From the NCBI RefSeq assembly GCF_000772955.1, contig NZ_JPVO01000048.1, forward strand, positions 1 to 64,000: a DNA stretch of 64,000 nucleotides, read 5' to 3'. Within the stretch, counting starts at the first letter, position 1, and each line of letters begins with the position of its first letter. Below the pieces are notes generated by a model, which was given only the letters and a program-made list of their open reading frames with translations, was not told the origin of the DNA and did no database searches. The stretch comes from Ureibacillus sinduriensis BLB-1 = JCM 15800 (GTDB lineage: Bacteria > Bacillota > Bacilli > Bacillales_A > Planococcaceae). Shown one piece after another: positions 8,310-17,580 of this stretch. The position numbers were made by a program, and so were the translations under genes.

Positions 8310-9371
8310 TTGAGCTCTACAGTGACTCACTTTTTCGGGCAAGCATTGACGGGTCAGGGGATGAAACATGTTTATAAAGAGATTATAAATGAGGCGAAAA
8401 CCGTTTATTTATTAAAGGGAGCCCATGGTTTTACAGTAGCTGATTGTTTAAGCAAGCTCGGCATGTATTACGGCAATAAAGGCCTGGATATTGAATACTT
8501 TCACGACCCGCTTTTCGAGAATACGATTCAAGCAGTTTTTGTAAAGGAGCCACATAATATTCTCTTTCTTGAAGCGACAAACCTTACGATTGATTCAACC
8601 GGCTCAGATATTCAAGTCGTATCCTTGGAAGAATGTGTGGATCGGCAGAAGCTTATTGAAAAGCAGGAAGATTTCCTGCACTTATCCAATAAGAAAGATG
8701 AATATTATCAAAAGTGTTTTCAAGCGCTTTCGAATGCCCTGAAAATTCATGATGATTGGGAAGTGGAAACACGCCGACATATGGATTGGAATGGGCTGGA
8801 TGCTAAAATCGATGAGCTGATAATCAAGGTGTTTGGAGGTAAGAAGCTCGAAAAAAGGGGAAAAATAACACATCGATTGCTGGGCACATTAACGCCTGCG
8901 GGTGCACGCGATACAGTCCAAAGCATTACGCAAAACCTGGAAACACGTTTGTTTATCAAAGGATATCCTGGCACAGGCAAATCATCGATGATGAAAAAAT
9001 TGGTTGACGTGGCACAAGAGCGAGGATTTGATGCCCGATTGGTATGGTGTGGACTCGATTCAAACTCTGTAGACATGGTGATCCTACCAGAATTAAAGCT
9101 CTGTATATTCGATAGTACTGAACCTCATCAATATTTCCCTGAGAGAACGGGCGATGAAATCTTTGATATCGCCAGTCTTTGCCATCCGACTGAAGTTGAG
9201 GAGGCAAATATTAAAGACATTGTGGCAAAGTATCGTTCGACTATGTATGACGCGGTTGCTTATACGAATCTGTATGCCGAAACAGAAAGAATTGTACGTC
9301 AGCTGCTCGACAATGCCATCATCGTTGATAAATTCGAAGAAGAGACGGCCATGCTGTTCCAGGATATCTAA
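8310..9371 (+). CDS. P-loop ATPase/nucleotide kinase-like protein (PRK06851 type)
   Basis: This 353-residue protein carries a clear Walker A motif, GYPGTGKSS, at about residues 224-232. It resembles a conserved Bacillales family of two tandem P-loop-like halves. The N-terminal half has KGAHGFT where a P-loop would be, so it looks degenerate, and only the second half seems able to bind nucleotide. The role is unknown. The start is taken as TTG at 8310, since GGAAGGATGG ends seven bases upstream and no in-frame ATG fits. It is followed by a terminator about 90 bp downstream and appears monocistronic. Confidence 0.7.
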   Translation: MSSTVTHFFGQALTGQGMKHVYKEIINEAKTVYLLKGAHGFTVADCLSKLGMYYGNKGLDIEYFHDPLFENTIQAVFVKEPHNILFLEATNLTIDSTGSDIQVVSLEECVDRQKLIEKQEDFLHLSNKKDEYYQKCFQALSNALKIHDDWEVETRRHMDWNGLDAKIDELIIKVFGGKKLEKRGKITHRLLGTLTPAGARDTVQSITQNLETRLFIKGYPGTGKSSMMKKLVDVAQERGFDARLVWCGLDSNSVDMVILPELKLCIFDSTEPHQYFPERTGDEIFDIASLCHPTEVEEANIKDIVAKYRSTMYDAVAYTNLYAETERIVRQLLDNAIIVDKFEEETAMLFQDI

Positions 9372-9460
9372 GATTTCAATTAGAAGTGTCTATTTAAATG
9401 AGTTCATTTTCACGCAAGTAGTCTAGTAAAGCTGGATACAATGAAATCGAACCGTGATGG

Positions 9461-9500
9461 GAATGCTATTCATTTTGTGAAATGAGTAGCATTCTTATTT
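9461..9500 (+). terminator. Terminator between the ATPase gene and metN
   Basis: GAATGCTATTCATTT pairs with AAATGAGTAGCATTC (one mismatch), followed by TTATTT. Confidence 0.75.
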
Positions 9501-9516
9501 GAATTTACTTTTAATA

Positions 9517-9545
9517 TTGACAATTTAAATTATTATGTGTATTCT
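9517..9545 (+). promoter_or_regulatory. SigA-type promoter of metNIQ
   Basis: TTGACA (9517-9522), a 17-bp spacer and TATTCT (9540-9545) fit the housekeeping consensus. Only about 55 bases of leader remain before metN, too few for an S-box riboswitch, and none is visible. Confidence 0.65.
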
Positions 9546-9605
9546 GATTAATCATACATATTTAGTTGGAATTATTGCTTTTATATTGCTAGATAGGAGA
9601 AAGAT

Positions 9606-10616
9606 ATGCTGGAATTTCAAAATATTACAAAAATATATGAATCTAAAAACAAACAGGTAGTCGGTGTTGATAATGTCTCCTTAAAAATTAATAAAGGTGA
9701 CATATTTGGAATAGTTGGCTATTCTGGTGCAGGAAAAAGTTCGTTGCTACGTTGTGTCAACTTACTAGAAAGACCGTCTAACGGAAAAGTACTTGTCGAT
9801 GGAATTGATCTAACCCAACTTTCGAGTAGCGAATTACGAACAGCACGATTGAAAATTGGGATGATCTTTCAACATTTTTATCTCATTAGTCAAAAGACGG
9901 TCGGAGAAAATATCGCATTTGCTTTACGGGCAGCAAAAACACCCAAAAATGAAATTCATAAACGAGTAAAAGAGTTACTCGCAATGGTAGGCTTGACGGA
10001 TAAGGAAGATGTGTTTCCCGCCCAACTCAGTGGGGGACAAAAACAGCGTGTCGGGATTGCGCGTGCACTTGCCAACAATCCATCCATCCTTCTATGTGAT
10101 GAGGCAACCTCCGCATTGGATCCAAAGACAACACTGTCGATTTTGAAATTATTAAAACAAATTAATGAAAAGTTGGGAATTACCATTGTTTTAATTACAC
10201 ATGAAATGAATGTTGTAAAAGAGATTTGTAATCGAATGGCGATAATGCAAGACGGGAAAGTGATTGAAGAAGGAGCAGTATATGATATCTTCGCCCAACC
10301 AATTAAGCCGTTAACCCAAGAATTTATTAATAGTGTTGTATCTTTTGAGATTCCCGATGAAATCCTGAAAGATGTAAAAGGACAAGTTATAAAACTACTA
10401 TTTAAGGGTGAAGTAGCTGGAGAAGGTGTGATTTCAGATACAATGCAGCGGTTTGATGTAAAAGGGAATTTTTTGCATGGCACAATCGAATATATTCAAG
10501 AACGTCCACTTGGTATTTTCGTTATGGAGTTACAAGGGGAAAAATCGACAGTGGATGAAGCAAAAAAATATATGGAGCAACGTGGTGCGGTAGTGGAGGT
10601 GGTTAAACATGTTTGA
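9606..10616 (+). CDS. metN: Methionine ABC transporter, ATP-binding protein
   Basis: This 336-residue ATPase powers methionine import with MetI and MetQ at the membrane. The nucleotide-binding domain fills about residues 1-240: Walker A GYSGAGKSS near residue 39, signature LSGGQKQRV, Walker B ILLCDEATSALDP, and the H-loop histidine in LITHEM. The C-terminal 90 residues form the NIL regulatory domain typical of MetN, which senses methionine in relatives. It overlaps metI by eight bases. AGGAGAAAG precedes the ATG. Confidence 0.93.
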   Translation: MLEFQNITKIYESKNKQVVGVDNVSLKINKGDIFGIVGYSGAGKSSLLRCVNLLERPSNGKVLVDGIDLTQLSSSELRTARLKIGMIFQHFYLISQKTVGENIAFALRAAKTPKNEIHKRVKELLAMVGLTDKEDVFPAQLSGGQKQRVGIARALANNPSILLCDEATSALDPKTTLSILKLLKQINEKLGITIVLITHEMNVVKEICNRMAIMQDGKVIEEGAVYDIFAQPIKPLTQEFINSVVSFEIPDEILKDVKGQVIKLLFKGEVAGEGVISDTMQRFDVKGNFLHGTIEYIQERPLGIFVMELQGEKSTVDEAKKYMEQRGAVVEVVKHV

Positions 10617-11277
10617 TTTTCCGTATTTCATAACCATGCTGCCAGACATTTGGAAGGCGTTTCAAGAAACGGTTGTTATGATTGGAATTGCACTAGCCAT
10701 TTCAATCTTTATTGGTCTGCCGCTAGGCGTACTATTATATGTTACGGATAAAGGCTTATTTTGGGAAAATCGATTTGTAAAAAATATTTTTGGCTTTGCG
10801 GTGAATCTCGTTCGCTCGATACCATTTATTATTTTACTCGTTGCATTGTTCCCCTTAACCAAAATACTGGTGGGGACAACAATCGGTCCCGTTGCGGCAA
10901 GTGTCTCACTTTCAGTTGCTGCCATTCCTTATTTTGCAAGATTAGTCGAATCATCATTAAGGGACATTGATAAGGGTGTCATTGAGGCAACAATTGCCGT
11001 TGGTGCTACACCTTGGATGATCATTAAAGATGTATTGCTACCGGAGGCAAAATCAACCATTATTAGAGGGATTACTCTAACGGTTATTAGTTTGGTCGCT
11101 TACTCTGCCATGGCAGGTACGATTGGCGGGGGCGGTATTGGGGATCTGGCAATTCGCTTTGGCTATTACCGTTATGATAATACAATTATGATTTCAACTG
11201 TGGTCATTTTAATCATCTTTGTACAATTGATTCAATTAATTGGCGAACAGTTTGCGAAATCACTAGACAAACGATAG
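10609..11277 (+). CDS. metI: Methionine ABC transporter, permease
   Basis: This 222-residue inner-membrane subunit has about five hydrophobic segments. The cytoplasmic coupling loop reads EATIAVGATPWMIIKDVLLPEA, matching the EAA motif of MetI proteins, and the RSIPFIILL segment is also characteristic. It sits between metN (8-bp overlap) and metQ (11-bp gap), so the three genes form one operon. Confidence 0.93.
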   Translation: MFDFPYFITMLPDIWKAFQETVVMIGIALAISIFIGLPLGVLLYVTDKGLFWENRFVKNIFGFAVNLVRSIPFIILLVALFPLTKILVGTTIGPVAASVSLSVAAIPYFARLVESSLRDIDKGVIEATIAVGATPWMIIKDVLLPEAKSTIIRGITLTVISLVAYSAMAGTIGGGGIGDLAIRFGYYRYDNTIMISTVVILIIFVQLIQLIGEQFAKSLDKR

Positions 11278-11288
11278 GAGAGAAAAAA

Positions 11289-12143
11289 ATGAAGAAGTAT
11301 TTATTACCATTCCTTACACTCGCATTGGCTGTTGTATTGGCAGCATGTTCGGGAAATGATGAAAAAGCAACAAATTCAGCAAATGAAAGTGATGAACCTG
11401 CAGAAGAAAGTAAAGAAATTAAATTAGGGGCAACAGCTGGTCCATATAGTGACATGCTTTCAAAAGCGATTATTCCGCAATTAGAGGAAAAGGGTTACAC
11501 TGTGGAGCTAGTTGAATTTAGTGATTATGTTCAACCAAATAATGCATTGGATAATGGAGACATTGATGCGAATCTGTTCCAACATACAATTTATTTAGAA
11601 ACGTTTGAAGAACAAAATAACATGGATTTAGAAGCATTAATCTCAGTACCTACAGCGCCTATGGGCTTTTTCTCGGAAAAATATGCATCCGTAGAGGATA
11701 TTAAAGAAGGTGCAACCGTAGCAATTGCAAATGATCCTTCAAATGCGGCACGTTCTCTATTAACTTTACAAGGACAAGGTTTAATCGAAATTGACCCTGA
11801 GGCGGATGAATTAACTGCTTCAGAAAAAGATGTCGCAACAAACAACAAAAACTTGGTTTTCCAACCGGTAGAAGCTGGCTCTTTACCACGTCAAATCGAA
11901 AACGCTGATCTTGTAGCAGTACCGGGCAACTTTGCATTGGCAGCAGGCTTAGACCTAATGGATGCAGCTTTCTTAGAAGATATGAATGAAAATTATCGTA
12001 ACGTTGTAGCGGTAAAATCCGATAATAAAGACAGCCAACTTGCAAAAGATTTAATCGAAATCGTTGAATCTGCTAAATATGAAGAAATCATTGATTCAGA
12101 ATTCCAAGGGTTTAGCAAGCCTGAATGGATGGCTAATCGATAA
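11289..12143 (+). CDS. metQ: Methionine-binding lipoprotein
   Basis: This 284-residue substrate-binding lipoprotein of the NlpA/MetQ family is secreted and lipid-anchored: the signal sequence MKKYLLPFLTLALAVVLAAC ends in a lipobox with C20 as the acylated residue. A Ser/Glu-rich linker leads to the binding domain starting IKLGATAGPYSDML. The AGGAGAG site gives a strong start. It is the last gene of metNIQ and is followed by a terminator. Family members bind L- or D-methionine; the neighbouring mtnE and mtnU support methionine as substrate. Confidence 0.92.
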   Translation: MKKYLLPFLTLALAVVLAACSGNDEKATNSANESDEPAEESKEIKLGATAGPYSDMLSKAIIPQLEEKGYTVELVEFSDYVQPNNALDNGDIDANLFQHTIYLETFEEQNNMDLEALISVPTAPMGFFSEKYASVEDIKEGATVAIANDPSNAARSLLTLQGQGLIEIDPEADELTASEKDVATNNKNLVFQPVEAGSLPRQIENADLVAVPGNFALAAGLDLMDAAFLEDMNENYRNVVAVKSDNKDSQLAKDLIEIVESAKYEEIIDSEFQGFSKPEWMANR

Positions 12144-12144
12144 T

Positions 12145-12180
12145 AAAAAAGCTTCCACACCTGTGGATGCTTTTTCTTTT
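12145..12180 (+). terminator. Terminator of metNIQ
   Basis: AAAAAGCTTCCACA pairs with TGTGGATGCTTTTT around a two-base loop, then TCTTTT. Confidence 0.85.
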
Positions 12181-12248
12181 AGGAACATGAAGCGCTAGGA
12201 AAAGGGGTCTTAATGCAAGTCGTAACGCACTAAGAACCCTGATTCAAC

Positions 12249-13439
12249 TTACTTAGTTATTGATGCTGTTTCTCCTTTAAATAACTCCAATTTCTCAATA
12301 CGGCCAATTGCTTCCAGCAAGCGTTCTTCACTTACTAATAAGCCCACTCGGATGTAGCCTTCACCATACTCCCCAAAGCCATTGCCTGCAGCGACAGCGA
12401 CGTTTGCTTTATTCAGCAACAGGTCTGCAAAGGCTTCGCTTGTATAGCCCTCTGGCACCTTTAACCATGCAAAGAAAGAACCGCTGGGTGCTTTTACATC
12501 CCACCCGATTCGACGCGCTTCATTCATGAATACATTGCGCCTGTTTTCATAAATTGCCCGCTGTTCCTCCACACAATGTTGGTCACCGTTTAACGCAGCG
12601 GCTGCTGCATACTGGATACCGGGGAAGACACTGCAGAAAAGGTGGTCTTGAACTAAGTTGATCGCTTCAATAATATCGGCATTTCCTACTGCAAAACCGA
12701 TACGCCAACCGGCCATATTATATGTTTTCGATAAAGTATAAAGCTCCACGCCTACTTCTTTTGCTCCTGCAGCTTGAAGGAAGCTGGGCGGACGCTCCCC
12801 GTCAAATCCTAATGCACCATAGGCAAAATCGTGTATCACCGCTATGTCATTTTCTTTGGCCAATTGGACAGTGTTTTCGAAAAACTCTAAAGTAGCAGTA
12901 CCTCCTGTAGGATTGTTTGGGTAATTTAAATACATTAACTTTGCACGTTCTTTCTCTGCTTCTGATAATACGTCATAATCAGGCAAAAAATCATTCTCTT
13001 CAAGTAGCGGCATTGTATCGAAGTGAACATCTCCAATCACGACGCCCGATAAATAATCCGGATAGCCAGGGTCCGGAAGAAGCATCGTATCACCCGGATT
13101 CAATACCGCCATCGGAAGTTCCACCAAAGCAATCTTTGAGCCGCCTATTATTGCAACTTCTGTGTTTGGATCAATGTCCACATTATACTCACGTTTGTAA
13201 AAATTTGCGGCGGCTTCTTTCAATTCCTGGATTCCGCGAAATGGTGAATATTTATGTGTTTGTGGATCGGCGGCCGCTTCTTGCATCGCTTTAATGACAT
13301 GGGGAGGAGTTGGCCTGTCGGGATTCCCTTGTCCCAAGTTAATTACATCGCGTCCCTCGGCAATTGCTGCATTTACTTTTTGAACCAGGGAGGCGAAGAA
13401 TTGGGTAGGCAGTTTTTGAAGTTTATTTGATAATTTCAT
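12249..13439 (-). CDS. mtnE: Methionine aminotransferase-like PLP aminotransferase (MtnE/YkrV)
   Basis: This 396-residue fold-type I aminotransferase resembles B. subtilis MtnE (YkrV), which transaminates 2-keto-4-methylthiobutyrate to methionine in the salvage pathway. The PLP lysine is in TLSKTYNMAGWR, preceded by the NYPNNPTGG and HDFAYGALGF motifs and followed by IRVGLL. The start has a good upstream AAGGGGTG. It is divergent from mtnU, the same arrangement as ykrV-ykrU in B. subtilis, and lies beside metNIQ. Closely related aminotransferases with other substrates exist, so specificity is inferred from context. Confidence 0.85.
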   Translation of the reverse strand: MKLSNKLQKLPTQFFASLVQKVNAAIAEGRDVINLGQGNPDRPTPPHVIKAMQEAAADPQTHKYSPFRGIQELKEAAANFYKREYNVDIDPNTEVAIIGGSKIALVELPMAVLNPGDTMLLPDPGYPDYLSGVVIGDVHFDTMPLLEENDFLPDYDVLSEAEKERAKLMYLNYPNNPTGGTATLEFFENTVQLAKENDIAVIHDFAYGALGFDGERPPSFLQAAGAKEVGVELYTLSKTYNMAGWRIGFAVGNADIIEAINLVQDHLFCSVFPGIQYAAAAALNGDQHCVEEQRAIYENRRNVFMNEARRIGWDVKAPSGSFFAWLKVPEGYTSEAFADLLLNKANVAVAAGNGFGEYGEGYIRVGLLVSEERLLEAIGRIEKLELFKGETASITK

Positions 13440-13593
13440 GTTACACCCCTTTTTTCAATATTTATAGAGTTGCTTAGCATTCGGATCAGTTCAGGCTGAA
13501 CGCTATACTTTGTATAGATTTCAGAATATAATTGCAATTGGATATGTAGGAATAATAGTACTTTTAAGGGAAAAAGTCTAGGGGGTTAGTGGA

Positions 13594-14385
13594 ATGAAAA
13601 TCGGATGTATTCAAATGAATGTAGGGTTCGGGAAAGTGGATGAAAACTATGAACGTGCCGAACAATTAATCCGCGAAGCAGCAAGCAAAGAGGCAGCAAT
13701 CGTTGTGTTGCCGGAAATGTGGAACACCGGGTATGCACTTGAAAAACTAGGCGAGTTAGCAGATAAAGAGGGTGCTCGTTCCCAAAAGTTTTTGCAAGAC
13801 TTATCGAGTGAACTGGGTATTCATATTGTTGGAGGTTCCGTTGCAACAGAAAAAGACGGGAAATTCTATAATACAATGTATGTGTATAATAACGAGGGAA
13901 AGCTGGTTAGTGAGTATAGCAAAGTTCATTTATTCAGATTAATGAACGAAGACAAGTATTTAGAATCCGGCAATGAAATGAACCGCTTCGCATTGGGTGA
14001 AGTTGAAGCTGGCGGCGTAATTTGTTACGATATCCGTTTCCCTGAATGGCTACGGGCACATGCCTTAGCCGGGGCGAACGTATTATTTGTTTCCGCGCAA
14101 TGGCCAACCCCCCGAATCGATCATTGGAAAACCTTGTTGCAGGCCCGTGCAATTGAAAACCAATGTTTCGTAATTGCCGTTAACCGCATTTCACGGAAAG
14201 TGGAAAATTTCAACGGCCAATCCATGATTATCGAGCCATGGGGTGAAGTGCTTTGGACAGGCTCAGAAACGGAAGAACTCGCTATTGTGGACGTTGACTT
14301 CACGAAAGTAGAGGAAGTGCGAAGCAGAATCCCGGTTTACGATGACCGCCGTCCCAATCTTTATGCGGGCATTGTTGAGGAATAA
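13594..14385 (+). CDS. mtnU: Carbon-nitrogen hydrolase, omega-amidase-like (MtnU/YkrU)
   Basis: This 263-residue nitrilase-superfamily enzyme has the catalytic triad in place: E41 (VVLPEMW), K110 (YSKVHLF) and C144 (ICYDIRFPEW). In the methionine-salvage context relatives hydrolyse the alpha-keto acid amide produced when glutamine is the amino donor for MtnE. The divergent position next to mtnE matches B. subtilis mtnU. AGGGGG lies upstream of the ATG. A strong terminator follows. Confidence 0.88.
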   Translation: MKIGCIQMNVGFGKVDENYERAEQLIREAASKEAAIVVLPEMWNTGYALEKLGELADKEGARSQKFLQDLSSELGIHIVGGSVATEKDGKFYNTMYVYNNEGKLVSEYSKVHLFRLMNEDKYLESGNEMNRFALGEVEAGGVICYDIRFPEWLRAHALAGANVLFVSAQWPTPRIDHWKTLLQARAIENQCFVIAVNRISRKVENFNGQSMIIEPWGEVLWTGSETEELAIVDVDFTKVEEVRSRIPVYDDRRPNLYAGIVEE

Positions 14386-14410
14386 AGGTTACCATTAATG
14401 ATTTAAAAAT

Positions 14411-14487
14411 AAACATACTGCCATTTGGGGCAAATCCTTCTTCATTAGGTTTTGCTATTAAATGGCAAGTATGTTTTTCTTTTTTTA
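14411..14487 (+). terminator. Long-loop terminator after mtnU
   Basis: AAACATACTGCCATTT (14411-14426) pairs with AAATGGCAAGTATGTTT (14460-14476, one bulge), followed by TTCTTTTTTT. The loop of about 33 bases is unusually long. Confidence 0.7.
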
Positions 14488-14646
14488 ACGGATAAAAGTA
14501 GTGGATATAGCTAGCGCTCAATTGTTTACTGTGGCTCAATATGTGGAATAGGACAGTAGGGGTAAAAGGTCTATATAGACGGGGATTTTCTCAGCAATCG
14601 TTGGTGTAATGGTGCTTTTTAAATTTGTTTGTTGGAGGGGATGGGC

Positions 14647-15105
14647 TTGGAGATGTATTTGGGGGTTGCGGCGAAATTTTTAGTCGCCGTAGTAAGTATA
14701 GTAATTATCATTCGAATGATAGGGCAAAAAGAGTTATCACAGACGACACCGATCGACCTCGTTTTTATCATAATGTTGGGTGATATCGTCGGTGGAATGA
14801 TTCATGAAAGAGATTTTAAATTTACTCATATTATATTTATCGTAACGATTTGGGGGCTCTTAATGTGGAGTGCCGAAAAACTGACAAGAAAGAAAACGTT
14901 TGAGCGCTGGATGGATGGGAAGCCGGAAGTGATTATTAGAAACGGTTCCGTAAATGCACAATTAATGAACAAAGAAAACTTAACAATGCAAGAGTTAAAC
15001 ACACAGCTAAGAAAAAAAGGAGTATTCGATATTAAAGAAGTGAAAATAGGGATTCTAGAAATTGACGGCTCGGTTGATGTGTCCAGGGAGGGTTACGAAC
15101 AATAA
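14647..15105 (+). CDS. DUF421/YetF-domain membrane protein
   Basis: This protein of about 152 residues has three hydrophobic segments in its first half, with the family motif RMIGQKELSQTTPIDLVF, and a soluble C-terminal YetF domain containing KPEVIIRNG and the NLTMQELNTQLRKKGVFDI helix. It is shorter than the 220-residue YetF proteins of B. subtilis. The start is uncertain: GGAGGGG precedes TTG 14647 by six bases, with other in-frame starts at 14629, 14641 and 14653. Its function is unknown; YetF relatives have been linked to spore or membrane functions. Confidence 0.75.
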   Translation: MEMYLGVAAKFLVAVVSIVIIIRMIGQKELSQTTPIDLVFIIMLGDIVGGMIHERDFKFTHIIFIVTIWGLLMWSAEKLTRKKTFERWMDGKPEVIIRNGSVNAQLMNKENLTMQELNTQLRKKGVFDIKEVKIGILEIDGSVDVSREGYEQ

Positions 15106-15334
15106 TCAGTTGAATGCATCCTTTTTAATGTAAATTTACAAAATCTTAAACTTTTTTCCCGCAACAAATTAAATATTTCACATACAATAGTTTCGACTCT
15201 CTGGGGCTGTAATGGCTTTGGGGAGTTTTATTTTTGGAAAAATCAGCTTAGAGACCATTTTTGAAATTAGTATACGAAATTTTGAGTAAAGATAGTTTAT
15301 AATATAGATTAAAATGGTTTTGGAGGGAGAAAAT

Positions 15335-15877
15335 ATGCCAAATCAAGCTTTGATCATCGTGGATATGAGCAATGATTTTGTTGCAGATAATGGCAGTTTG
15401 ACAGCAGGAAAGCCGGCGCAGGAGATTGTCCCGTATATAGTCGAGCAAGCGAATGAATTTTTGCGTAATGACCACATAGTTGTGGTCGCAATGGATGCAC
15501 ACGATGAATATGATGACCACTTTCAATTGTGGCCCGTTCATAATGTTTCAGGGACAAAGGGCCAGCAATTATATGGGGATTTGTTGACTTGGTTTACCGA
15601 AAATGAATCCAACCCCCATGTTATCTACCAACCGAAATCGAATTACAATGCTTTCTTCAACACTGGATTAGCAGAAAAATTAAAAGCATTCGATGTGGAC
15701 ACAGTGCATGTTGTCGGCGTTTGTACAGACATTTGCGATTTTTTGACGGTGGCGGGAGCAGATGCCGAAGGATTCAAAACGGCAATTCATAAACGCGGCG
15801 TTGCGACATTTACAGATTTGGGCGATACATTTATCCACCATATGAAAACATGCTTCTTTACAGAAATTATTGAATAA
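15335..15877 (+). CDS. pncA: Nicotinamidase-like cysteine hydrolase of the isochorismatase family
   Basis: This 180-residue enzyme resembles Bacillus PncA (YueJ), which deamidates nicotinamide to nicotinate for NAD salvage. The catalytic set is visible: D10 (IIVDMSNDF), K101 (QPKSNYNAF) and C130 (VGVCTDIC). D54 and H56 in AMDAHDEYDDHF fit the metal site that separates nicotinamidases from other isochorismatase-family members. An in-frame ATG at 15314 exists, but GGAGGGAG lies directly before the ATG at 15335. Confidence 0.8.
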   Translation: MPNQALIIVDMSNDFVADNGSLTAGKPAQEIVPYIVEQANEFLRNDHIVVVAMDAHDEYDDHFQLWPVHNVSGTKGQQLYGDLLTWFTENESNPHVIYQPKSNYNAFFNTGLAEKLKAFDVDTVHVVGVCTDICDFLTVAGADAEGFKTAIHKRGVATFTDLGDTFIHHMKTCFFTEIIE

Positions 15878-15902
15878 TAGCGACCAACTTCAAGGTTAAT
15901 AC

Positions 15903-15940
15903 TAAGCTTCGTTACTTGTAAAAGTTTCGGAGCTTTTTTT
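15903..15940 (+). terminator. Terminator of the nicotinamidase gene
   Basis: AAGCTTCGTTACTT pairs imperfectly with AAGTTTCGGAGCTT around GTAA and runs into seven T residues. Confidence 0.7.
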
Positions 15941-15942
15941 CA

Positions 15943-16149
15943 TGTTGAAAGTTTGCTTCATAGATAGTCTACTGTTTTTCTCATGCATATCGCTCGTTCC
16001 TCTCAAAGCAAAAACATTCCTCAAGTCAATCGAAACGTCTACGGTTTCTTTTACCCCTGCATACTTGCTATATATTCTGCTTCACTCTCTTTTTTCTCCT
16101 ATGTGGTCAACATGCTTCCTTTTCACAGGAGATACCCAAATAATTCCTC
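15943..16149. other. Intergenic stretch without a recognisable gene
   Basis: This is pyrimidine-rich on the plus strand. Short overlapping frames of 65-77 codons exist but lack ribosome sites and resemble nothing I know. I see no RNA structure. Confidence 0.4.
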
Positions 16150-16199
16150 TTGCCGTCTCAAGCGTCTCATTTTAGAATGAATAAAAGAACAAATGTTCG
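16150..16199 (+). promoter_or_regulatory. Promoter with LexA (SOS) box before uvrX-yolD
   Basis: TTGCCG (16150-16155), a 17-bp spacer and TAGAAT (16173-16178) form a promoter. AGAACAAATGTTCG at 16186-16199 matches the Bacillus LexA/DinR site CGAACNNNNGTTCG at all but the first base and would cover the transcription start, an effective repressing position. Confidence 0.8.
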
Positions 16200-16234
16200 C
16201 ATAGACTGAATGTAGGAATTGGGAGGTGGAAAAG

Positions 16235-17542
16235 ATGGATGGGAATGCGCTAAATATAACTGAATATCCCGGTGGCGATACGTTTAAATTTTATGAACAG
16301 GCACCCAGCCGGTCCATCATGTGTATTGATATGCGCTGCTTTTTTGCCAGCTGCATGGCGATGCTGGAAAATCTCGATCCGCTTCAAGTGCCCATCGCCG
16401 TCGTGGGGAATTTTAAACAAAAAGGAAGTATTGTGCTTGCGGCTTCACCACCGATGAAAAAACGATTTGGCATAAAAACAGGTTCGCGTCTTTTCGAAAT
16501 CCCCAAACATCCCGATATTCGTCTATTTGAACCGAAAATGGAATTTTTCGTACAAATGTCGATGGCCATCACAGATTTGATCAATCAGTTTGTCCCTAAA
16601 GAAGCAATCCACGTTTATAGCATAGATGAAAGTTTTGTCGATCTTAGCGGTACCGAAAAATTACACGGGCCGCCAGAAGAAACAGCCAGATTCATCCAGG
16701 ATAGTATTCTTCGGCAATTCCAAATTCCAAGTGCAGTGGGAATGGGGCCAAATATGCTAATGGCAAAGCTTGCACTCGATTTAGATGCAAAAAAGACCGG
16801 GTTTGCAAAATGGACGTATGAAGATGTACCGAAAAAACTTTGGCCCATCTCACCGCTGTCGGAAATGTGGGGAATTGGCCGAAGAACGGAGCGTTCGTTA
16901 AACAATATGGGAATTTTTACGATTGGTGATTTGGCGCAGACCGATTTAAAAACGTTGGAGGACCACTTTGGTATTATGGGGAATCAGCTTTACCATCATG
17001 CATGGGGAATCGATTTATCGCCGCTTGGAGCACCGCTTGCACAGGGGCAAATCAGTTTCGGAAAAGGGCAAGTGCTGATGCGCGATTACCGAAATCGGGA
17101 CGAGATACTCACAGTTATCTTGGAAATGTGTGAAGACATTGCAAGGAGGACTCGGGAAGCAGGGCAAGCAGGCAGAACCATCACACTTGGGCTTAACTAT
17201 AGTAAGGATGCCTTTGGAGGAGGATTCAATCGAGCGCGGACAATCGATGAACCGACCAATGATACGATGAAAATTTTTAAAGTGTGCAAGGAATTGTTCG
17301 ATGAATATTATGCCGAGCGACCGGCCAGACAAATTGCGATTAGTATATCCAAATTAGAATCGGAACGTTCCATACAGCTTAGCCTGTTCGACAATAAAAA
17401 ATGGAAAAGGCGAAAACTTGGGGCGACAATGGATTATTTGCGGGCAAAACATGGCTCAACAGCAGTTCTGCGCGCAGTCTCCTATACAGAAGCCGGCACC
17501 GCATTAAGGCGTGCGGAGCTTCTGGGTGGTCATAAGATGTAA
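16235..17542 (+). CDS. uvrX: Y-family DNA polymerase, UvrX/YqjW type
   Basis: This 435-residue translesion polymerase of the UmuC/DinB superfamily is expected to copy damaged DNA. The catalytic acidic residues are visible: D32 in IDMRCFFASC and D131-E132 in YSIDESFVDLSG. A helix-hairpin-helix segment follows (MWGIGRRTERSLNNMGI), then the little-finger domain. It is closest in style to UvrX of phage SPbeta and YqjW. An in-frame GTG at 16226 lies within the GGGAGGTGG ribosome site, so the ATG at 16235 is the start. The LexA box upstream predicts DNA-damage induction. A YolD-like gene follows, as in SPbeta. Confidence 0.9.
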   Translation: MDGNALNITEYPGGDTFKFYEQAPSRSIMCIDMRCFFASCMAMLENLDPLQVPIAVVGNFKQKGSIVLAASPPMKKRFGIKTGSRLFEIPKHPDIRLFEPKMEFFVQMSMAITDLINQFVPKEAIHVYSIDESFVDLSGTEKLHGPPEETARFIQDSILRQFQIPSAVGMGPNMLMAKLALDLDAKKTGFAKWTYEDVPKKLWPISPLSEMWGIGRRTERSLNNMGIFTIGDLAQTDLKTLEDHFGIMGNQLYHHAWGIDLSPLGAPLAQGQISFGKGQVLMRDYRNRDEILTVILEMCEDIARRTREAGQAGRTITLGLNYSKDAFGGGFNRARTIDEPTNDTMKIFKVCKELFDEYYAERPARQIAISISKLESERSIQLSLFDNKKWKRRKLGATMDYLRAKHGSTAVLRAVSYTEAGTALRRAELLGGHKM

Positions 17543-17580
17543 AAGTTCAATCACAAACAGTGGGAAAAGAGGTAATAAGG

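Noticed and set aside
13440-13593. S-box between mtnE and mtnU
   Set aside because: None of the conserved S-box core sequences are visible on either strand.
15942-16180. Two short overlapping plus-strand frames before uvrX
   Set aside because: No ribosome sites, no recognisable sequence, and the second runs through the uvrX promoter.
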